DNA from: Peteryoungia wuzhouensis
GTDB taxonomy: Bacteria; Pseudomonadota; Alphaproteobacteria; Rhizobiales; Rhizobiaceae
Assembly (NCBI RefSeq): GCF_003205195.1
Contig: NZ_QJRY01000001.1
Span: forward strand, 1,116,001-1,180,000
DNA: 64,000 nt
Direction: 5' to 3'
Position numbers and translations under genes: made by a program. Each line of letters starts with the position of its first letter. Position 1 is the stretch's first letter. The notes under the pieces are model-generated. The model worked only from the letters and a program-made list of their open reading frames with translations. It had not been told where the DNA came from and did no database searches. Positions 1 to 8,373 of the stretch are shown here, in pieces.

Positions 1-17
1 TGTTCCGTCGGAGCTCC

Positions 18-1505
18 ATGTCAGTCCAGCAAAGCGGCTTCGTCCGGTCCACCCTGCTTTTTCTCCTGATCGGCACAGCCATTCTTGTCGCAATCATTGG
101 CACCACGCTTGCCATGGTGGACAGGACGCGTTCGACATTCGAGTACATTCTCGGCGAGCGCAATATTCGCCGGATGGCCGTCAATCTTCTGCAAGAGATC
201 ACGGATGCCGAAACCGGTCAGCGCGGTTTCGTCATTACGGGGGACCCGAAGTTTCTGCAGCCTTATACCAATGCGGTCGACGACATCCGGGGCTCGCTCG
301 ACAAGCTCGATGAGGTCGTGAAGGATCGGCCGATCAAGGCGGAACGCATGCCCGACCTGCGGGCCGCCGTCTCCGGCAAGCTCGATGAACTGGCCCGCTC
401 CATCGAGCTCGTCCAATCCGGTTCCCGCGAAGAGGCAATCGCACTGGTGCAGACCGAAGTCGGCCGGGAATACATGGAGCGCATCCGCACCACCCTAGAC
501 TTCTTCAAGGACCAGTCCGACAAGAACGTGGATCTGGGCACCGCCGAACAGATCGCCGCAACGCAGCAGCTGAAGTGGATTACCATCGGCGGCGGCATCG
601 CCATCATCGCGGTCATGGGCGGGGCCATTCTGGTTGTGCTGCAACATGTCCGGGCGCTCGCCGCATCGCAGAAGGAAATCGAACTGCTCAATGCCGGCCT
701 GGAAGCTCGGGTTGCCGAGCGGACCGAAGACCTGATGCAGGCCAACCAGGAAATCCAGCGTTTTGCCTATATCGTGACGCACGACCTTCGGGCGCCCCTG
801 GTCAACATCATGGGATTTACGGCGGAGCTGGACGCATCGATGAAGTCGCTTCAAACCTATGTTTTGAACGAAGATGCGCCGCTCAGCGAAAGCCAGATTG
901 CCGAGGCAAAGCTCGCCGCGTCCGAAGACCTTCCCGAGGCGATCGGCTTCATTCGCTCCTCGACCCGCAAGATGGACGGCCTGATCAATGCCATCCTGAA
1001 GATTTCCCGCGATGGACGGCGGCAGCTGAAGCCAGAACCGATTGAACTCCAGCCGATGCTGGAAACGATCATGGCCAGCGTCAATCACCAGATCAGCGAG
1101 AGCGACGGAAAGGTCGATCTCGACATCCGGCTGAACGAAATGACAACCGACAGGTTGTCGCTTGAACAAATTCTCGGTAACCTTTTCGACAATGCTATCA
1201 AGTATAGGAATCCGGTACGACCTCTGGAGCTCGCCGTACGCACCATGCCCGAAGGGCGCCACATGGTGCGGATCGAGGTCCAGGACAATGGTCGCGGCAT
1301 AGCAGAACACGACCACGAACGAATTTTCGAACTCTTCCGACGATCCGGCCAGCAAGATCAATCTGGCGAAGGCATTGGCCTCGCCCATGTCCGCTCTCTG
1401 GCGCGGAACCTGGGTGGTGAAATCACCGTCAAGTCCCGTTTGGACGAGGGTTCGACATTCGTATTGCGACTGCCATCGGATCTATCACGCTTGGTACGGA
1501 GTTGA
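18..1505 (+). CDS. CHASE3-domain membrane sensor histidine kinase
   Basis: Membrane-bound sensor kinase that should autophosphorylate on histidine and pass the phosphate to a receiver. A hydrophobic segment at about residues 11-33 and another at 184-209 flank an extracytoplasmic domain carrying the CHASE3 signature ETGQRGFVITGDP near residue 64. A linker with coiled-coil character leads to a HisKA domain with phospho-acceptor His255 in VTHDLRAPLVN, then an HATPase domain with NLFDNAIKY (N box), DNGRGI and GEGIGLAHVRSL (G boxes). At 495 aa it is complete for the architecture. It is followed by a stand-alone receiver gene and then a receiver-kinase gene, so the three probably form one relay. 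The ligand sensed cannot be read from the sequence. Confidence 0.9.
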   Translation: MSVQQSGFVRSTLLFLLIGTAILVAIIGTTLAMVDRTRSTFEYILGERNIRRMAVNLLQEITDAETGQRGFVITGDPKFLQPYTNAVDDIRGSLDKLDEVVKDRPIKAERMPDLRAAVSGKLDELARSIELVQSGSREEAIALVQTEVGREYMERIRTTLDFFKDQSDKNVDLGTAEQIAATQQLKWITIGGGIAIIAVMGGAILVVLQHVRALAASQKEIELLNAGLEARVAERTEDLMQANQEIQRFAYIVTHDLRAPLVNIMGFTAELDASMKSLQTYVLNEDAPLSESQIAEAKLAASEDLPEAIGFIRSSTRKMDGLINAILKISRDGRRQLKPEPIELQPMLETIMASVNHQISESDGKVDLDIRLNEMTTDRLSLEQILGNLFDNAIKYRNPVRPLELAVRTMPEGRHMVRIEVQDNGRGIAEHDHERIFELFRRSGQQDQSGEGIGLAHVRSLARNLGGEITVKSRLDEGSTFVLRLPSDLSRLVRS

Positions 1506-1507
1506 CT

Positions 1508-1945
1508 ATGAAAGCGGTGGGCAAGGAAGTTACAATCATCATGATCGAGGATGACGAGGGCCATGCTCGTCTCATCGAAAAGAACGTCCGGCGGGCCGGC
1601 GTCAACAACGACATCGTTCCGTTCACCAACGGGACGGATGCGCTCGATTATGTGCTCGGCAAGGATCGCAGCGGCAAGGCCTCGGAAGATCGCTATCTTC
1701 TGATCCTGCTCGATCTCAATCTGCCTGACATGTCCGGCACCGATATTCTCGACCAGATCAAATCCAATCTGCATACGCGGCGCATGCCTGTGGTCATCCT
1801 GACGACAACGGACGACGAGCGCGAAATCCAGCGGTGCTACGACCTCGGGGCCAATGTCTATATTACCAAACCTGTCGACTACGACAATTTCGCCAATGCC
1901 ATCCGGCAGCTCGGTCTCTTCTTTTCTGTCATGCAGATCCCATGA
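1508..1945 (+). CDS. stand-alone response regulator receiver protein (Rcp1/CheY-like)
   Basis: Single-domain receiver of 145 aa with no output domain. The acidic pair is in IIMIEDDEGHA, the phospho-acceptor is about Asp69 in LLDLNLPDMSG, the switch Thr is in VILTTTDDE and the conserved Lys is in YITKPVDYDNF. The ATG at 1508 is preferred over an in-frame TTG at 1502 because GGAG at 1498-1501 lies 6 nt upstream of it. The gene begins 2 nt after the CHASE3 kinase stop, so the kinase is the likely phosphodonor. The extended loop after helix 2 resembles the Rcp1 class that partners phytochrome-like kinases. It probably shuttles phosphate to another protein rather than binding DNA. Confidence 0.9.
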   Translation: MKAVGKEVTIIMIEDDEGHARLIEKNVRRAGVNNDIVPFTNGTDALDYVLGKDRSGKASEDRYLLILLDLNLPDMSGTDILDQIKSNLHTRRMPVVILTTTDDEREIQRCYDLGANVYITKPVDYDNFANAIRQLGLFFSVMQIP

Positions 1946-1961
1946 CACCGGGCCAACCGCG

Positions 1962-3002
1962 ATGAGCTTTCGCGTCCTTTATATCGACGACGACGCTGCC
2001 ATCGCTCGGTTGGTGCAGAAACATATGGGGCGTCTGGGCCACGACGTCTCGCATGCGGAGACGGCGAGCGATGCGTTGGAGCGCCTGAACAGTCAGGACT
2101 TCGACGTCATCGTGCTGGACCACTACCTGCGCCAGACGACCGGCCACGAGGTGCTGGCGCTGATGCGCGAGACGCGTGTCGACTTGCCCGTCGTCTATGT
2201 GACGGGCTCGAACGAGGCGCAGATTGCGATCGAGGCGATCAAGGCCGGGGCTGCCGACTATGTCATCAAGACCGTCAGCGAAGACTTCCTGTCGCTGCTG
2301 ACCAGCGCCATCGAGCAGTCGGTGGCCAATGCGCGGCTGCGGGTGGCAAAGGAGCGGGCAGACGAAGAGATCCGGCTCGGCAAGGAGCGGGCGGAAGCCC
2401 TGCTGGCGGAGGTGAACCACCGCGTCGCCAATTCGCTGGCGCTGGTCGCCAGCCTGCTGCGGCTACAGATTTCCAGCGCACGCAGCGATGAAGTGAAGGC
2501 GGAGCTTTCAGAGACACAGGCGCGCATCACGGCGATCGCCGGCATGCATCGCAGCCTCTATACCTCCGATGATGTCAGCCGTGTCGAACTGGACCGCTAT
2601 CTCGGGCGCCTGACGGCGGAGCTTTCCAACTCGCTCAGCAGTGCGGAAAAGCCGATCCGCCTTCTGATCGAGGCTGACAGGATTTCGATGACGGCAGACA
2701 AGGCCGTTTCGGTCGGCATGATCGTCACCGAACTCGTCACCAATGCCTTCAAATATGCCTATGCCCCCGGCCAGAGCGGCGATATCCGCGTGCATCTGAA
2801 GACGATTTCTGCGGATGAGGCCATGCTCAGGGTCGAGGATGACGGGATCGGCATCGACGTCAACAGCGCGCCGAAGGGCACCGGGCTCGGCAGCCGGATC
2901 GTCAAGTCCATGGCGTCCACGCTGGGTGACGGGCTGCGCTATCTGGAAGGCCAGCGCGGAACCGTCGCCGAAGTGCCGCTCAAGCTCGACGTGACCTCCT
3001 GA
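1962..3002 (+). CDS. receiver domain-HisKA_2 hybrid histidine kinase
   Basis: 346-aa soluble protein. The N-terminal receiver (about residues 1-120) has the acidic patch YIDDDAA and phospho-acceptor Asp53 in VIVLDHYL. A helical linker leads to a HisKA_2 dimerisation domain with His153 in LLAEVNHRVANSL, followed by an HATPase domain (MIVTELVTNAFKYAY, DDGIGID, GTGLGSRIV). The ATG at 1962 begins the receiver fold directly; an upstream in-frame ATG lies inside the preceding gene. HisKA_2 kinases in alphaproteobacteria often feed the PhyR/NepR/EcfG general stress response; whether this one does is inference. Its receiver may be phosphorylated by the CHASE3 kinase upstream, which would make the kinase activity an output of that module. 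Confidence 0.9.
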   Translation: MSFRVLYIDDDAAIARLVQKHMGRLGHDVSHAETASDALERLNSQDFDVIVLDHYLRQTTGHEVLALMRETRVDLPVVYVTGSNEAQIAIEAIKAGAADYVIKTVSEDFLSLLTSAIEQSVANARLRVAKERADEEIRLGKERAEALLAEVNHRVANSLALVASLLRLQISSARSDEVKAELSETQARITAIAGMHRSLYTSDDVSRVELDRYLGRLTAELSNSLSSAEKPIRLLIEADRISMTADKAVSVGMIVTELVTNAFKYAYAPGQSGDIRVHLKTISADEAMLRVEDDGIGIDVNSAPKGTGLGSRIVKSMASTLGDGLRYLEGQRGTVAEVPLKLDVTS

Positions 3003-3093
3003 TCCTTTCCCGGCGTTTACCAGCCTTTGCGGCAGCGTTTGCCTCACGCCCGTTTTGCGCTAGGGTCGCGCCGACAAAAGGGGCCTTACTTTC

Positions 3094-4308
3094 ATGACCT
3101 TGGCCGGTAAACGCATCGTTCTGATCATCGCCGGCGGCATTGCCGCCTACAAGAGCCTCGACCTGATCCGGCGGCTGCGGGAACGCGGGGCGAGCGTGAC
3201 CCCCATCATGACGCGGGCGGCACAGGAATTCGTCACACCGCTTGCGGTGGGCGCGCTTTCGGCGAGCCATGTCTATCTCGATCTGTTTTCCCGCGAGGAC
3301 GAGCAGGATGTCGGCCATATCCGGCTGGCGCGCGACTGTGACCTCGTGCTGGTGGCGCCTGTCACTGCCGACCTGATGGCCAAGATGGCGCATGGGCTGG
3401 CCGATGATCTGGCCTCCGCCGTGCTGCTTGCCAGCGATCGGCCGATCCTCGTTGCGCCGGCGATGAACCCGAAGATGTGGGAGAATGCCGCGACCGGACG
3501 CAATGTCGCGACGCTGAAGGCGGATGGAATCGCCATGATCGGCCCCATGGCCGGGGAGATGGCCGAGAGCGGCGAGCGCGGTGTCGGTCGCATGGCCGAA
3601 CCGCTGGAGATCGTCGCGGCCGTGGAAGGCCTGCTGTCCGGACCGAAACCACTTTCCGGTCTGAAGGCGATCGTCACTTCAGGCCCGACACATGAGCCCA
3701 TCGATCCCGTCCGCTATATCGCGAACCGCTCCTCCGGCAAGCAGGGGCACGCGATTGCCGCAGCACTTGCCCGGCTGGGGGCCGAGGTCACGCTGGTCTC
3801 GGGGCCGGTGACGATTCCCGACCCCCATGGGGTGCGCGTTCTGCATGTGGAGCGGGCCGAAGAGATGCGCGATGCCGTCATCGCCAACCTGCCGGCCGAT
3901 ATCGCCGTGATGGTGGCTGCTGTCGCCGACTGGCGGGTGGCTTCGGGTTCCGACCAGAAGATCAAGAAGCAGCCGGGCGAGGCGCCGCCCCCTCTCTTGC
4001 TCACCGAAAACCCGGATATCCTGAAGACCGTCGGGCATCACGCTCAACGCCCGCGCCTGGTGGTGGGCTTTGCCGCCGAGACGCAGGATGTGGACGCCAA
4101 TGGACGGGCGAAGCTGGAACGCAAGGGGGCGGACCTGATCGTGGCCAATGACGTTTCGCCGGAGACCGGCATCATGGGCGGGGATCGCAATCGCGTCCGG
4201 CTGATCACGAAGAGTGGTGTCGAGGACTGGCCCGATCTCTCCAAGGACGAGGTTGCAGACCGGCTGGCTGCGTGGATTGCCACGCATGTGCAAGGCGCGC
4301 CCGCATGA
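3094..4308 (+). CDS. coaBC: bifunctional phosphopantothenoylcysteine decarboxylase / phosphopantothenate-cysteine ligase
   Basis: Carries out two consecutive steps of coenzyme A synthesis in the cytoplasm: CTP-dependent ligation of cysteine to 4'-phosphopantothenate (CoaB, C-terminal half) and FMN-dependent decarboxylation to 4'-phosphopantetheine (CoaC, N-terminal half). The flavoprotein half starts with GGIAAYKSLDLIRRL and contains PAMNPKMWENAATGRN, the PxMNxxMW substrate-binding motif. The ligase half starts near GPTHEPIDPVRYIANRSSGKQG. At 404 aa it has the normal fusion length. The clamp region reads GEMAESGERGVGRMAEP, so the cysteine present in E. coli Dfp (ACG..GRM) is not there; this may be ordinary for the group. 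The stop overlaps the next start (ATGA). Confidence 0.95.
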   Translation: MTLAGKRIVLIIAGGIAAYKSLDLIRRLRERGASVTPIMTRAAQEFVTPLAVGALSASHVYLDLFSREDEQDVGHIRLARDCDLVLVAPVTADLMAKMAHGLADDLASAVLLASDRPILVAPAMNPKMWENAATGRNVATLKADGIAMIGPMAGEMAESGERGVGRMAEPLEIVAAVEGLLSGPKPLSGLKAIVTSGPTHEPIDPVRYIANRSSGKQGHAIAAALARLGAEVTLVSGPVTIPDPHGVRVLHVERAEEMRDAVIANLPADIAVMVAAVADWRVASGSDQKIKKQPGEAPPPLLLTENPDILKTVGHHAQRPRLVVGFAAETQDVDANGRAKLERKGADLIVANDVSPETGIMGGDRNRVRLITKSGVEDWPDLSKDEVADRLAAWIATHVQGAPA

Positions 4309-4658
4309 ACCTGTTCGATCGCGGCGATTTCACGAGCTTCGTCGAAGACCTGGCCGGGACCAGCCTCGTCGACCAATGGGACAGCCGTGTCGCCAAGGTC
4401 GGAGACAAGGTCTTTGGCCTTCTCAGCGATGCGGACCGACACCTCGCCTTCAAGGTGAGCGAGGAAAGTTTCGAGATCCTGACTTCGCTCGACGGCGTGT
4501 CCCAGGCGCCGTATTTCGCCAAGCGCAAATGGGTGAGCGTCCGCCCGGATACGGAACTGACGGCAGCGGATGTCGAGGAATATCTTGTTCGATCCTACCG
4601 GACCGTCAGCGGCAGCCTGACGCGCAAGCTCAGGCGGGAACTCGGGATCGAAGACTAG
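4305..4658 (+). CDS. MmcQ/YjbR family protein
   Basis: 117-aa protein of the MmcQ/YjbR (DUF419) fold, a small CyaY-like alpha/beta domain. Family features visible are the AFKVSEESFEILTSLDGVSQAPYF stretch (residues about 46-69), KRKWVSV, and a C-terminal helix VEEYLVRSYRTVSGSLTRKL. No catalytic residues are known for the family; some members are annotated as DNA-binding but the role is unclear. The ATG at 4305 overlaps the coaBC stop by four bases, so the two are translationally coupled. The TAG stop at 4656-4658 coincides with the outer edge of an inverted-repeat element that fills the following intergenic region. Confidence 0.85.
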   Translation: MNLFDRGDFTSFVEDLAGTSLVDQWDSRVAKVGDKVFGLLSDADRHLAFKVSEESFEILTSLDGVSQAPYFAKRKWVSVRPDTELTAADVEEYLVRSYRTVSGSLTRKLRRELGIED

Positions 4659-4931
4659 AGCCGTTCATTTTTAAATGGAAGCAGTTCTGCCGGAGCAGGT
4701 TTTCGTCGGGGCAGTGGCGATGGGCGACGTGCATACCCGGATGTATGTGCGAGCCGATCGCCGCTGATCCCGGCGGAAAGATGCCCGGCCCTTCGGGTTG
4801 GCTGAAACGGGCCGCCTGATCGACCGGCCGGCTTGGCCGTAGGCAGTAGCTACGACACGCGCCGGCCGGTCGACCATCCGACTCCGTTTGAGCCAACAGA
4901 GCTGATTCCATTTAGAAATGAACGGCTCTAG
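4655..4931. repeat. MITE-like element with 26-bp terminal inverted repeats
   Basis: The two ends, 4655-4680 and 4906-4931, are inverted copies with a single mismatch, and weaker complementarity continues inward for about 18 more bases (GCAGTTCTGCCGG against ATCAGCTCTGTTGG on the other strand). Both outer ends are CTAG, which could be target duplication since IS5-type elements often duplicate a CTAG/YTAR tetramer. Inside lies a second perfect palindrome, 4820-4832 pairing with 4861-4873 (TCGACCGGCCGGC). No ORF of transposase type is present. It sits between two convergent genes and its left edge coincides with the stop codon of the MmcQ/YjbR gene. Confidence 0.8.
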
Positions 4932-4943
4932 AGAACGACGTTT

Positions 4944-5768
4944 TCAGCCGGCCAGCGCGATTGGCCGGTCCGGCGCCATGTCGATCCGCGCGGAGACCGG
5001 CTTGAACTCGGCAGCCTCCAGCCCCTTGGCGCTCAAGATCACGGCACTCGAAGCCGGGATTTCGACCCAGGTATCGGCTTCGTCGTTCAGCGGCTCGGAG
5101 ACGAGGCAATAGCTGCCCTTCGGCCCCATGGGGGCGGCGTAGAGCGTGGGGGCGAATTCATCGGTCGAATAGCGGACAGCATACAGCGTGTCGCCATCCG
5201 AGAAGGCGGCGGTCAGGCGGATGCCGGCGGCGCCTGCCAGGTGCAGGCTGATCTGCTCGACGAAACCGACGGCCTCTGCCATGGCGGCAAGCGGGCGATC
5301 CTTCATGCCGAATTGCAGGGCCAGCAGGAACAGAAGTTCGCTGTCGGTTGTGCCGACGCGGGCGTGGAAATGCTCGTCGTCGAGCATGGCTTCCATCGGC
5401 CGGCGAATGCGGTCGAAATGATCGATCTGGCCATTGTGCATGAAGGACCAGGTGTCGTGCACAAAGGGATGACAGTTGTCGCGACGGGTCGACCCATGGG
5501 TCGCGGCGCGCACATGGGCGAGGAACAGCGGCGAGCGGATCTGGCGGGCGAGGCTTTTCAGATTGCAGTCGGACCACGCCGGCAGGACATCACGAAAACG
5601 GCCCGGCTCCGGCCGGTCGCCATACCAGGCGATGCCGAAGCCATCAGCATTGGTGGCGGTCTTGGCGCGGGTGGCGCAATGGGACTGTTCAATGAGCGAG
5701 TGTGCGGGCGAGGTGACGAGTTCCTCGAGGAAGATCGCTTCTCCGCGATAGGCTGCCCAACGACACAT
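4944..5768 (-). CDS. class II glutamine amidotransferase (EgtC/YafJ-like)
   Basis: 274-aa Ntn-type glutamine amidotransferase. The ATG at 5768 makes Cys2 (MCRWAAYRGEAIF) the N-terminal nucleophile once Met is removed; longer in-frame starts would bury it and are rejected. Further family residues are NADGFGIAWYG, AHVRAATHGSTRRDNCHPF (oxyanion and glutamine-binding segment) and SFMHNGQIDHF. EgtC homologues cleave the gamma-glutamyl group in ergothioneine synthesis and others have no assigned substrate. No egtB or egtD gene is nearby, so the substrate here is unknown. The gene is alone on this strand, convergent with the MmcQ/YjbR gene and divergent from the pirin gene. Confidence 0.85.
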   Translation of the reverse strand: MCRWAAYRGEAIFLEELVTSPAHSLIEQSHCATRAKTATNADGFGIAWYGDRPEPGRFRDVLPAWSDCNLKSLARQIRSPLFLAHVRAATHGSTRRDNCHPFVHDTWSFMHNGQIDHFDRIRRPMEAMLDDEHFHARVGTTDSELLFLLALQFGMKDRPLAAMAEAVGFVEQISLHLAGAAGIRLTAAFSDGDTLYAVRYSTDEFAPTLYAAPMGPKGSYCLVSEPLNDEADTWVEIPASSAVILSAKGLEAAEFKPVSARIDMAPDRPIALAG

Positions 5769-6014
5769 GCGTTTCACAACTCCGGAAGGCGCCGACACAA
5801 GGGCTGCCCGACAACAGTGTTGGCCCGATAGGCTAACGATTTGCAAACATCCGCACGTTCATGACAGAATTTTGTCGGCCGTCGCAATCTTTTTCTGCAG
5901 TGCAGCAGGGGCAAATGTGAACACTGCGTTCCGCCCTCCGCTCCTGTGGCGCGGCGGCCAGAGCGGTTATATCTTGCTCAACACGCAACGCATTCGGCCA
6001 AGGAGCCAGTCCCC

Positions 6015-6926
6015 ATGTCCATTCGTCCCGTCAAGCATGAGAGCCGCGCCACACCGACCATGGAAGGTGCCGGCGTCAAGCTGCACCGCGTCTTCGGCTT
6101 CGGTGATCCCTCGATGACCGACCCCTTCCTGATGATGGACGATTTCCGCAATGACGATCCGAGCGATTACATCCGTGGCTTTCCCTGGCATCCGCATCGC
6201 GGCATCGAGACGATCACCTATGTTCTGGCCGGCACCGTCGAACATGGCGACAGTCTGGGCAACCAGGGCATGCTGGGCGCCGGCGATCTGCAATGGATGA
6301 CGGCCGGCAGCGGCATCATGCATCAGGAAATGCCGAAGGGCGATTTCGCCGGGCGGATGCATGGCTTCCAGCTCTGGGCCAACCTGCCCTCGTCTCTGAA
6401 GATGACGACCCCGCGCTACCAGGACATCAAGTCGGCCGACATTCCTGTCGTCGTCGACGATGACGGAACGGCCGTGCGTGTCATCTGTGGCGACTTCTGG
6501 GGCAAGAGCGGACCCGTGGACGGCATCGCCGCCGAGCCTGTCTATCTCGACATCTCGGTACCGCCCGGCAAGCGCAAGACCTTCCCGGTCGATACCTATC
6601 GCTCGGCTTTCGCCTATATCTTTGCCGGTTCCGGCTCTTTCCGTGACGCCTCCAAGCCGTTCGGGGTGAAGGTCGAGAAGGAATACATGGGCGAAGAGCT
6701 CAACATCCGCGATCTCTCCGGCAATCGCACGCTGGTGGTCTTCGACACCGGCGACGAAATCACCGTACAGGCCGGCGAGCAGGGTATCCGCTTCCTGCTG
6801 GTGACGGGCAAGCCGATCAAGGAGCCTGTCGCCTGGCACGGGCCGATCGTGATGAACAGCCGTGAGGAGCTGATGCAGGCCATGCGTGAACTGCAGAATG
6901 GAACCTTTATCAAGGCCGATCATTAA
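6015..6926 (+). CDS. pirin family protein
   Basis: 303-aa bicupin of the pirin family. The N-terminal cupin holds the metal-binding motif HPHRGIETITYVLAG and the downstream GIMHQEMP, giving the usual three His plus one Glu set. Some pirins have quercetin 2,3-dioxygenase activity and others act as redox-sensitive regulators, so the physiological role is open. The ATG at 6015 follows AAGGAG and gives the standard family start MSIRPVKH; an upstream in-frame ATG at 5946 adds 23 residues of non-family sequence. A rho-independent terminator follows the stop. Confidence 0.92.
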   Translation: MSIRPVKHESRATPTMEGAGVKLHRVFGFGDPSMTDPFLMMDDFRNDDPSDYIRGFPWHPHRGIETITYVLAGTVEHGDSLGNQGMLGAGDLQWMTAGSGIMHQEMPKGDFAGRMHGFQLWANLPSSLKMTTPRYQDIKSADIPVVVDDDGTAVRVICGDFWGKSGPVDGIAAEPVYLDISVPPGKRKTFPVDTYRSAFAYIFAGSGSFRDASKPFGVKVEKEYMGEELNIRDLSGNRTLVVFDTGDEITVQAGEQGIRFLLVTGKPIKEPVAWHGPIVMNSREELMQAMRELQNGTFIKADH

Positions 6927-6949
6927 TAGGGTGCAGTCAAGTTCATCTC

Positions 6950-6982
6950 GCCCGGCGGTCCTCCAGCGCCGGGCTTTTCTTT
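6950..6982 (+). terminator. rho-independent terminator after the pirin gene
   Basis: Perfect 8-bp stem GCCCGGCG (6950-6957) / CGCCGGGC (6967-6974) with a 9-nt loop, followed by TTTTCTTT. It lies 24 nt after the pirin stop. Its 3' edge is only a few bases before the ribosome binding site of the next gene. Confidence 0.8.
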
Positions 6983-6997
6983 GCCCGGAGGTTGCCC

Positions 6998-7393
6998 TTG
7001 CGGATCACCGGTGCCTGCCATTGCGGCGCTGTTCGTTATGAAGCGGAGATCGAACCCCAGCGGATCGGCATCTGTCATTGCACCGATTGCCAACGCCTGA
7101 CGGGCTCTGCCTATCGGGTGACGGCGGCCGCCCTTCCCGATCGTTTCCGCCTCCTCTGCGGCATACCGCGCCGCTATCGCAAACTCGGCGACAGCGGCCA
7201 GCCGAGTGACCAGTTCTTCTGCGGCGATTGCGGCTCGCCGCTCTGGCGAGAGAGTGCCGACGGGAAGATCGGTATCCGGCTTGGGACCATCGACCAACGC
7301 CTTGAGCTCAAACCGCACCACCAGTCATGGCTGGGCTCCGCCCTGCCCTTCGTCTTCGATATCAGCGGGCTCGAACGCCAGGAAGACAGCTGA
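6998..7393 (+). CDS. GFA family (CENP-V/GFA domain) zinc protein
   Basis: 131-aa protein of the glutathione-dependent formaldehyde-activating (Gfa) fold. The zinc ligands are visible as ACHCGAVRYE near the N-terminus, CHCTDCQRLTG about 25 residues on, and FFCGDCGSPLW near residue 75. Members bind two zinc ions; only some activate formaldehyde, most have no tested activity. No ATG is available. TTG at 6998 is chosen because GGAGG at 6987-6991 is 6 nt upstream; TTG at 6992 would be too close. It ends 6 nt from the convergent thiD gene. Confidence 0.82.
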   Translation: MRITGACHCGAVRYEAEIEPQRIGICHCTDCQRLTGSAYRVTAAALPDRFRLLCGIPRRYRKLGDSGQPSDQFFCGDCGSPLWRESADGKIGIRLGTIDQRLELKPHHQSWLGSALPFVFDISGLERQEDS

Positions 7394-7399
7394 GGCTGT

Positions 7400-8227
7400 T
7401 CAGTCCGCCGCACCGGCGCGCCAGAGCGCATGGAAATGATGTACGGGTCCATGACCGCTGCCCACTTCGAGCTGGTCCGCCATGGTAATGGCCTGCTGCA
7501 GCCAGAGTTTGGCCGAGGAGACGGCTTCGCCGAGCGGCTTGCCTTTGCCGAGCTCCGCAGCGATGGCGCTCGACAGCGAGCAGCCGGTGCCATGGGTGTT
7601 GCTGCCGGCAATCCGCACGCCTTCGAACCAGCTGATGCCCTCCCCGCTCAAAAGGCAATCCGGGCTTTCTGGCCCGGCGAGGTGGCCACCTTTCATCAAT
7701 ATGGCGGCCGGGCCGAGGGCCGCCAGCCGGCTGGCTTGCTCGGCCATGGTCGCACGATCGGCCGCTTCCTGTGCGCCAAGGAGGGCGGCGGCTTCCGGCA
7801 AGTTGGGGGTCAAGAGCGTGGCAAGCGGCAGCAGACGATCCTTCAGCACGGCGACCGCCTCCGGATCGAGCAGCGCCGCCCCGCCCTTGGCGATCATGAC
7901 AGGATCGAGCACAACGGGAATGCCGCGATGAGGTTCGAGGGCGCGGGCGACGGCCTCGGCAATCCGGGCATTCGCGATCATGCCAATCTTCACCGCATCG
8001 ACGCGGATGTCGGCAAAGACCATGCGGATCTGCTCTTCGACGAAGTCGGGGGCGAGCGGGCAGACGGCCGAGACGCCCCGGGTGTTCTGGGCGGTGAGCG
8101 CGGTGAGCGCCGCCATGGCATAACAACCGCGCGCGGAAATCGCCTTGATATCCGCCTGGATACCCGCGCCGCCCGATGGATCGGAGCCGGCGATGGACAG
8201 GACGTTGCGGATGGACGTGGTCGTCAT
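7400..8227 (-). CDS. thiD: hydroxymethylpyrimidine / phosphomethylpyrimidine kinase
   Basis: Phosphorylates HMP to HMP-P and then HMP-PP, the pyrimidine half of thiamine. 275 aa, ribokinase fold, with the family start IAGSDPSGGAGIQADIKAI, the LDPVMIAKGG segment and the C-terminal anion-hole motif SNTHGTGCSLSSAIAA. The ATG at 8227 lies 7 nt after GGGAG; an ATG six codons upstream has no such site. The leader carries a TPP riboswitch, so expression should fall when thiamine pyrophosphate is plentiful. No other thi gene is in the window, so this is a detached unit of the pathway. Confidence 0.95.
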   Translation of the reverse strand: MTTTSIRNVLSIAGSDPSGGAGIQADIKAISARGCYAMAALTALTAQNTRGVSAVCPLAPDFVEEQIRMVFADIRVDAVKIGMIANARIAEAVARALEPHRGIPVVLDPVMIAKGGAALLDPEAVAVLKDRLLPLATLLTPNLPEAAALLGAQEAADRATMAEQASRLAALGPAAILMKGGHLAGPESPDCLLSGEGISWFEGVRIAGSNTHGTGCSLSSAIAAELGKGKPLGEAVSSAKLWLQQAITMADQLEVGSGHGPVHHFHALWRAGAAD

Positions 8228-8296
8228 GGGCGCGCTCCCTTGCAAGGGCGGAGCGGCGGCGATCTACAGCAGTCCGGCTGCCGAAACGACCGATCG

Positions 8297-8373
8297 ACTC
8301 CCTCCGCCAGCATGATCTGGTTCAGGTTCAAAGGGTGCTTCTCAGCCCGGCTCTCGCCAGACGCCCCTGTCTC
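8297..8373 (-). ncRNA. TPP riboswitch (THI element) in the thiD leader
   Basis: Read on the minus strand, the leader contains in order ACAGGGGCG, GCTGAGA, ACCCTTTGAACCTGA, CCAGAT and GCTGGCGGAGGGA. These are the conserved blocks of the TPP-binding aptamer (AGGGG, CUGAGA, ACCC.UUGAACCUGAUCUGG and AGGGA). The element ends about 70 nt before the thiD start. A sequestering or terminator platform between 8228 and 8296 is likely but not resolved by eye. Confidence 0.93.
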
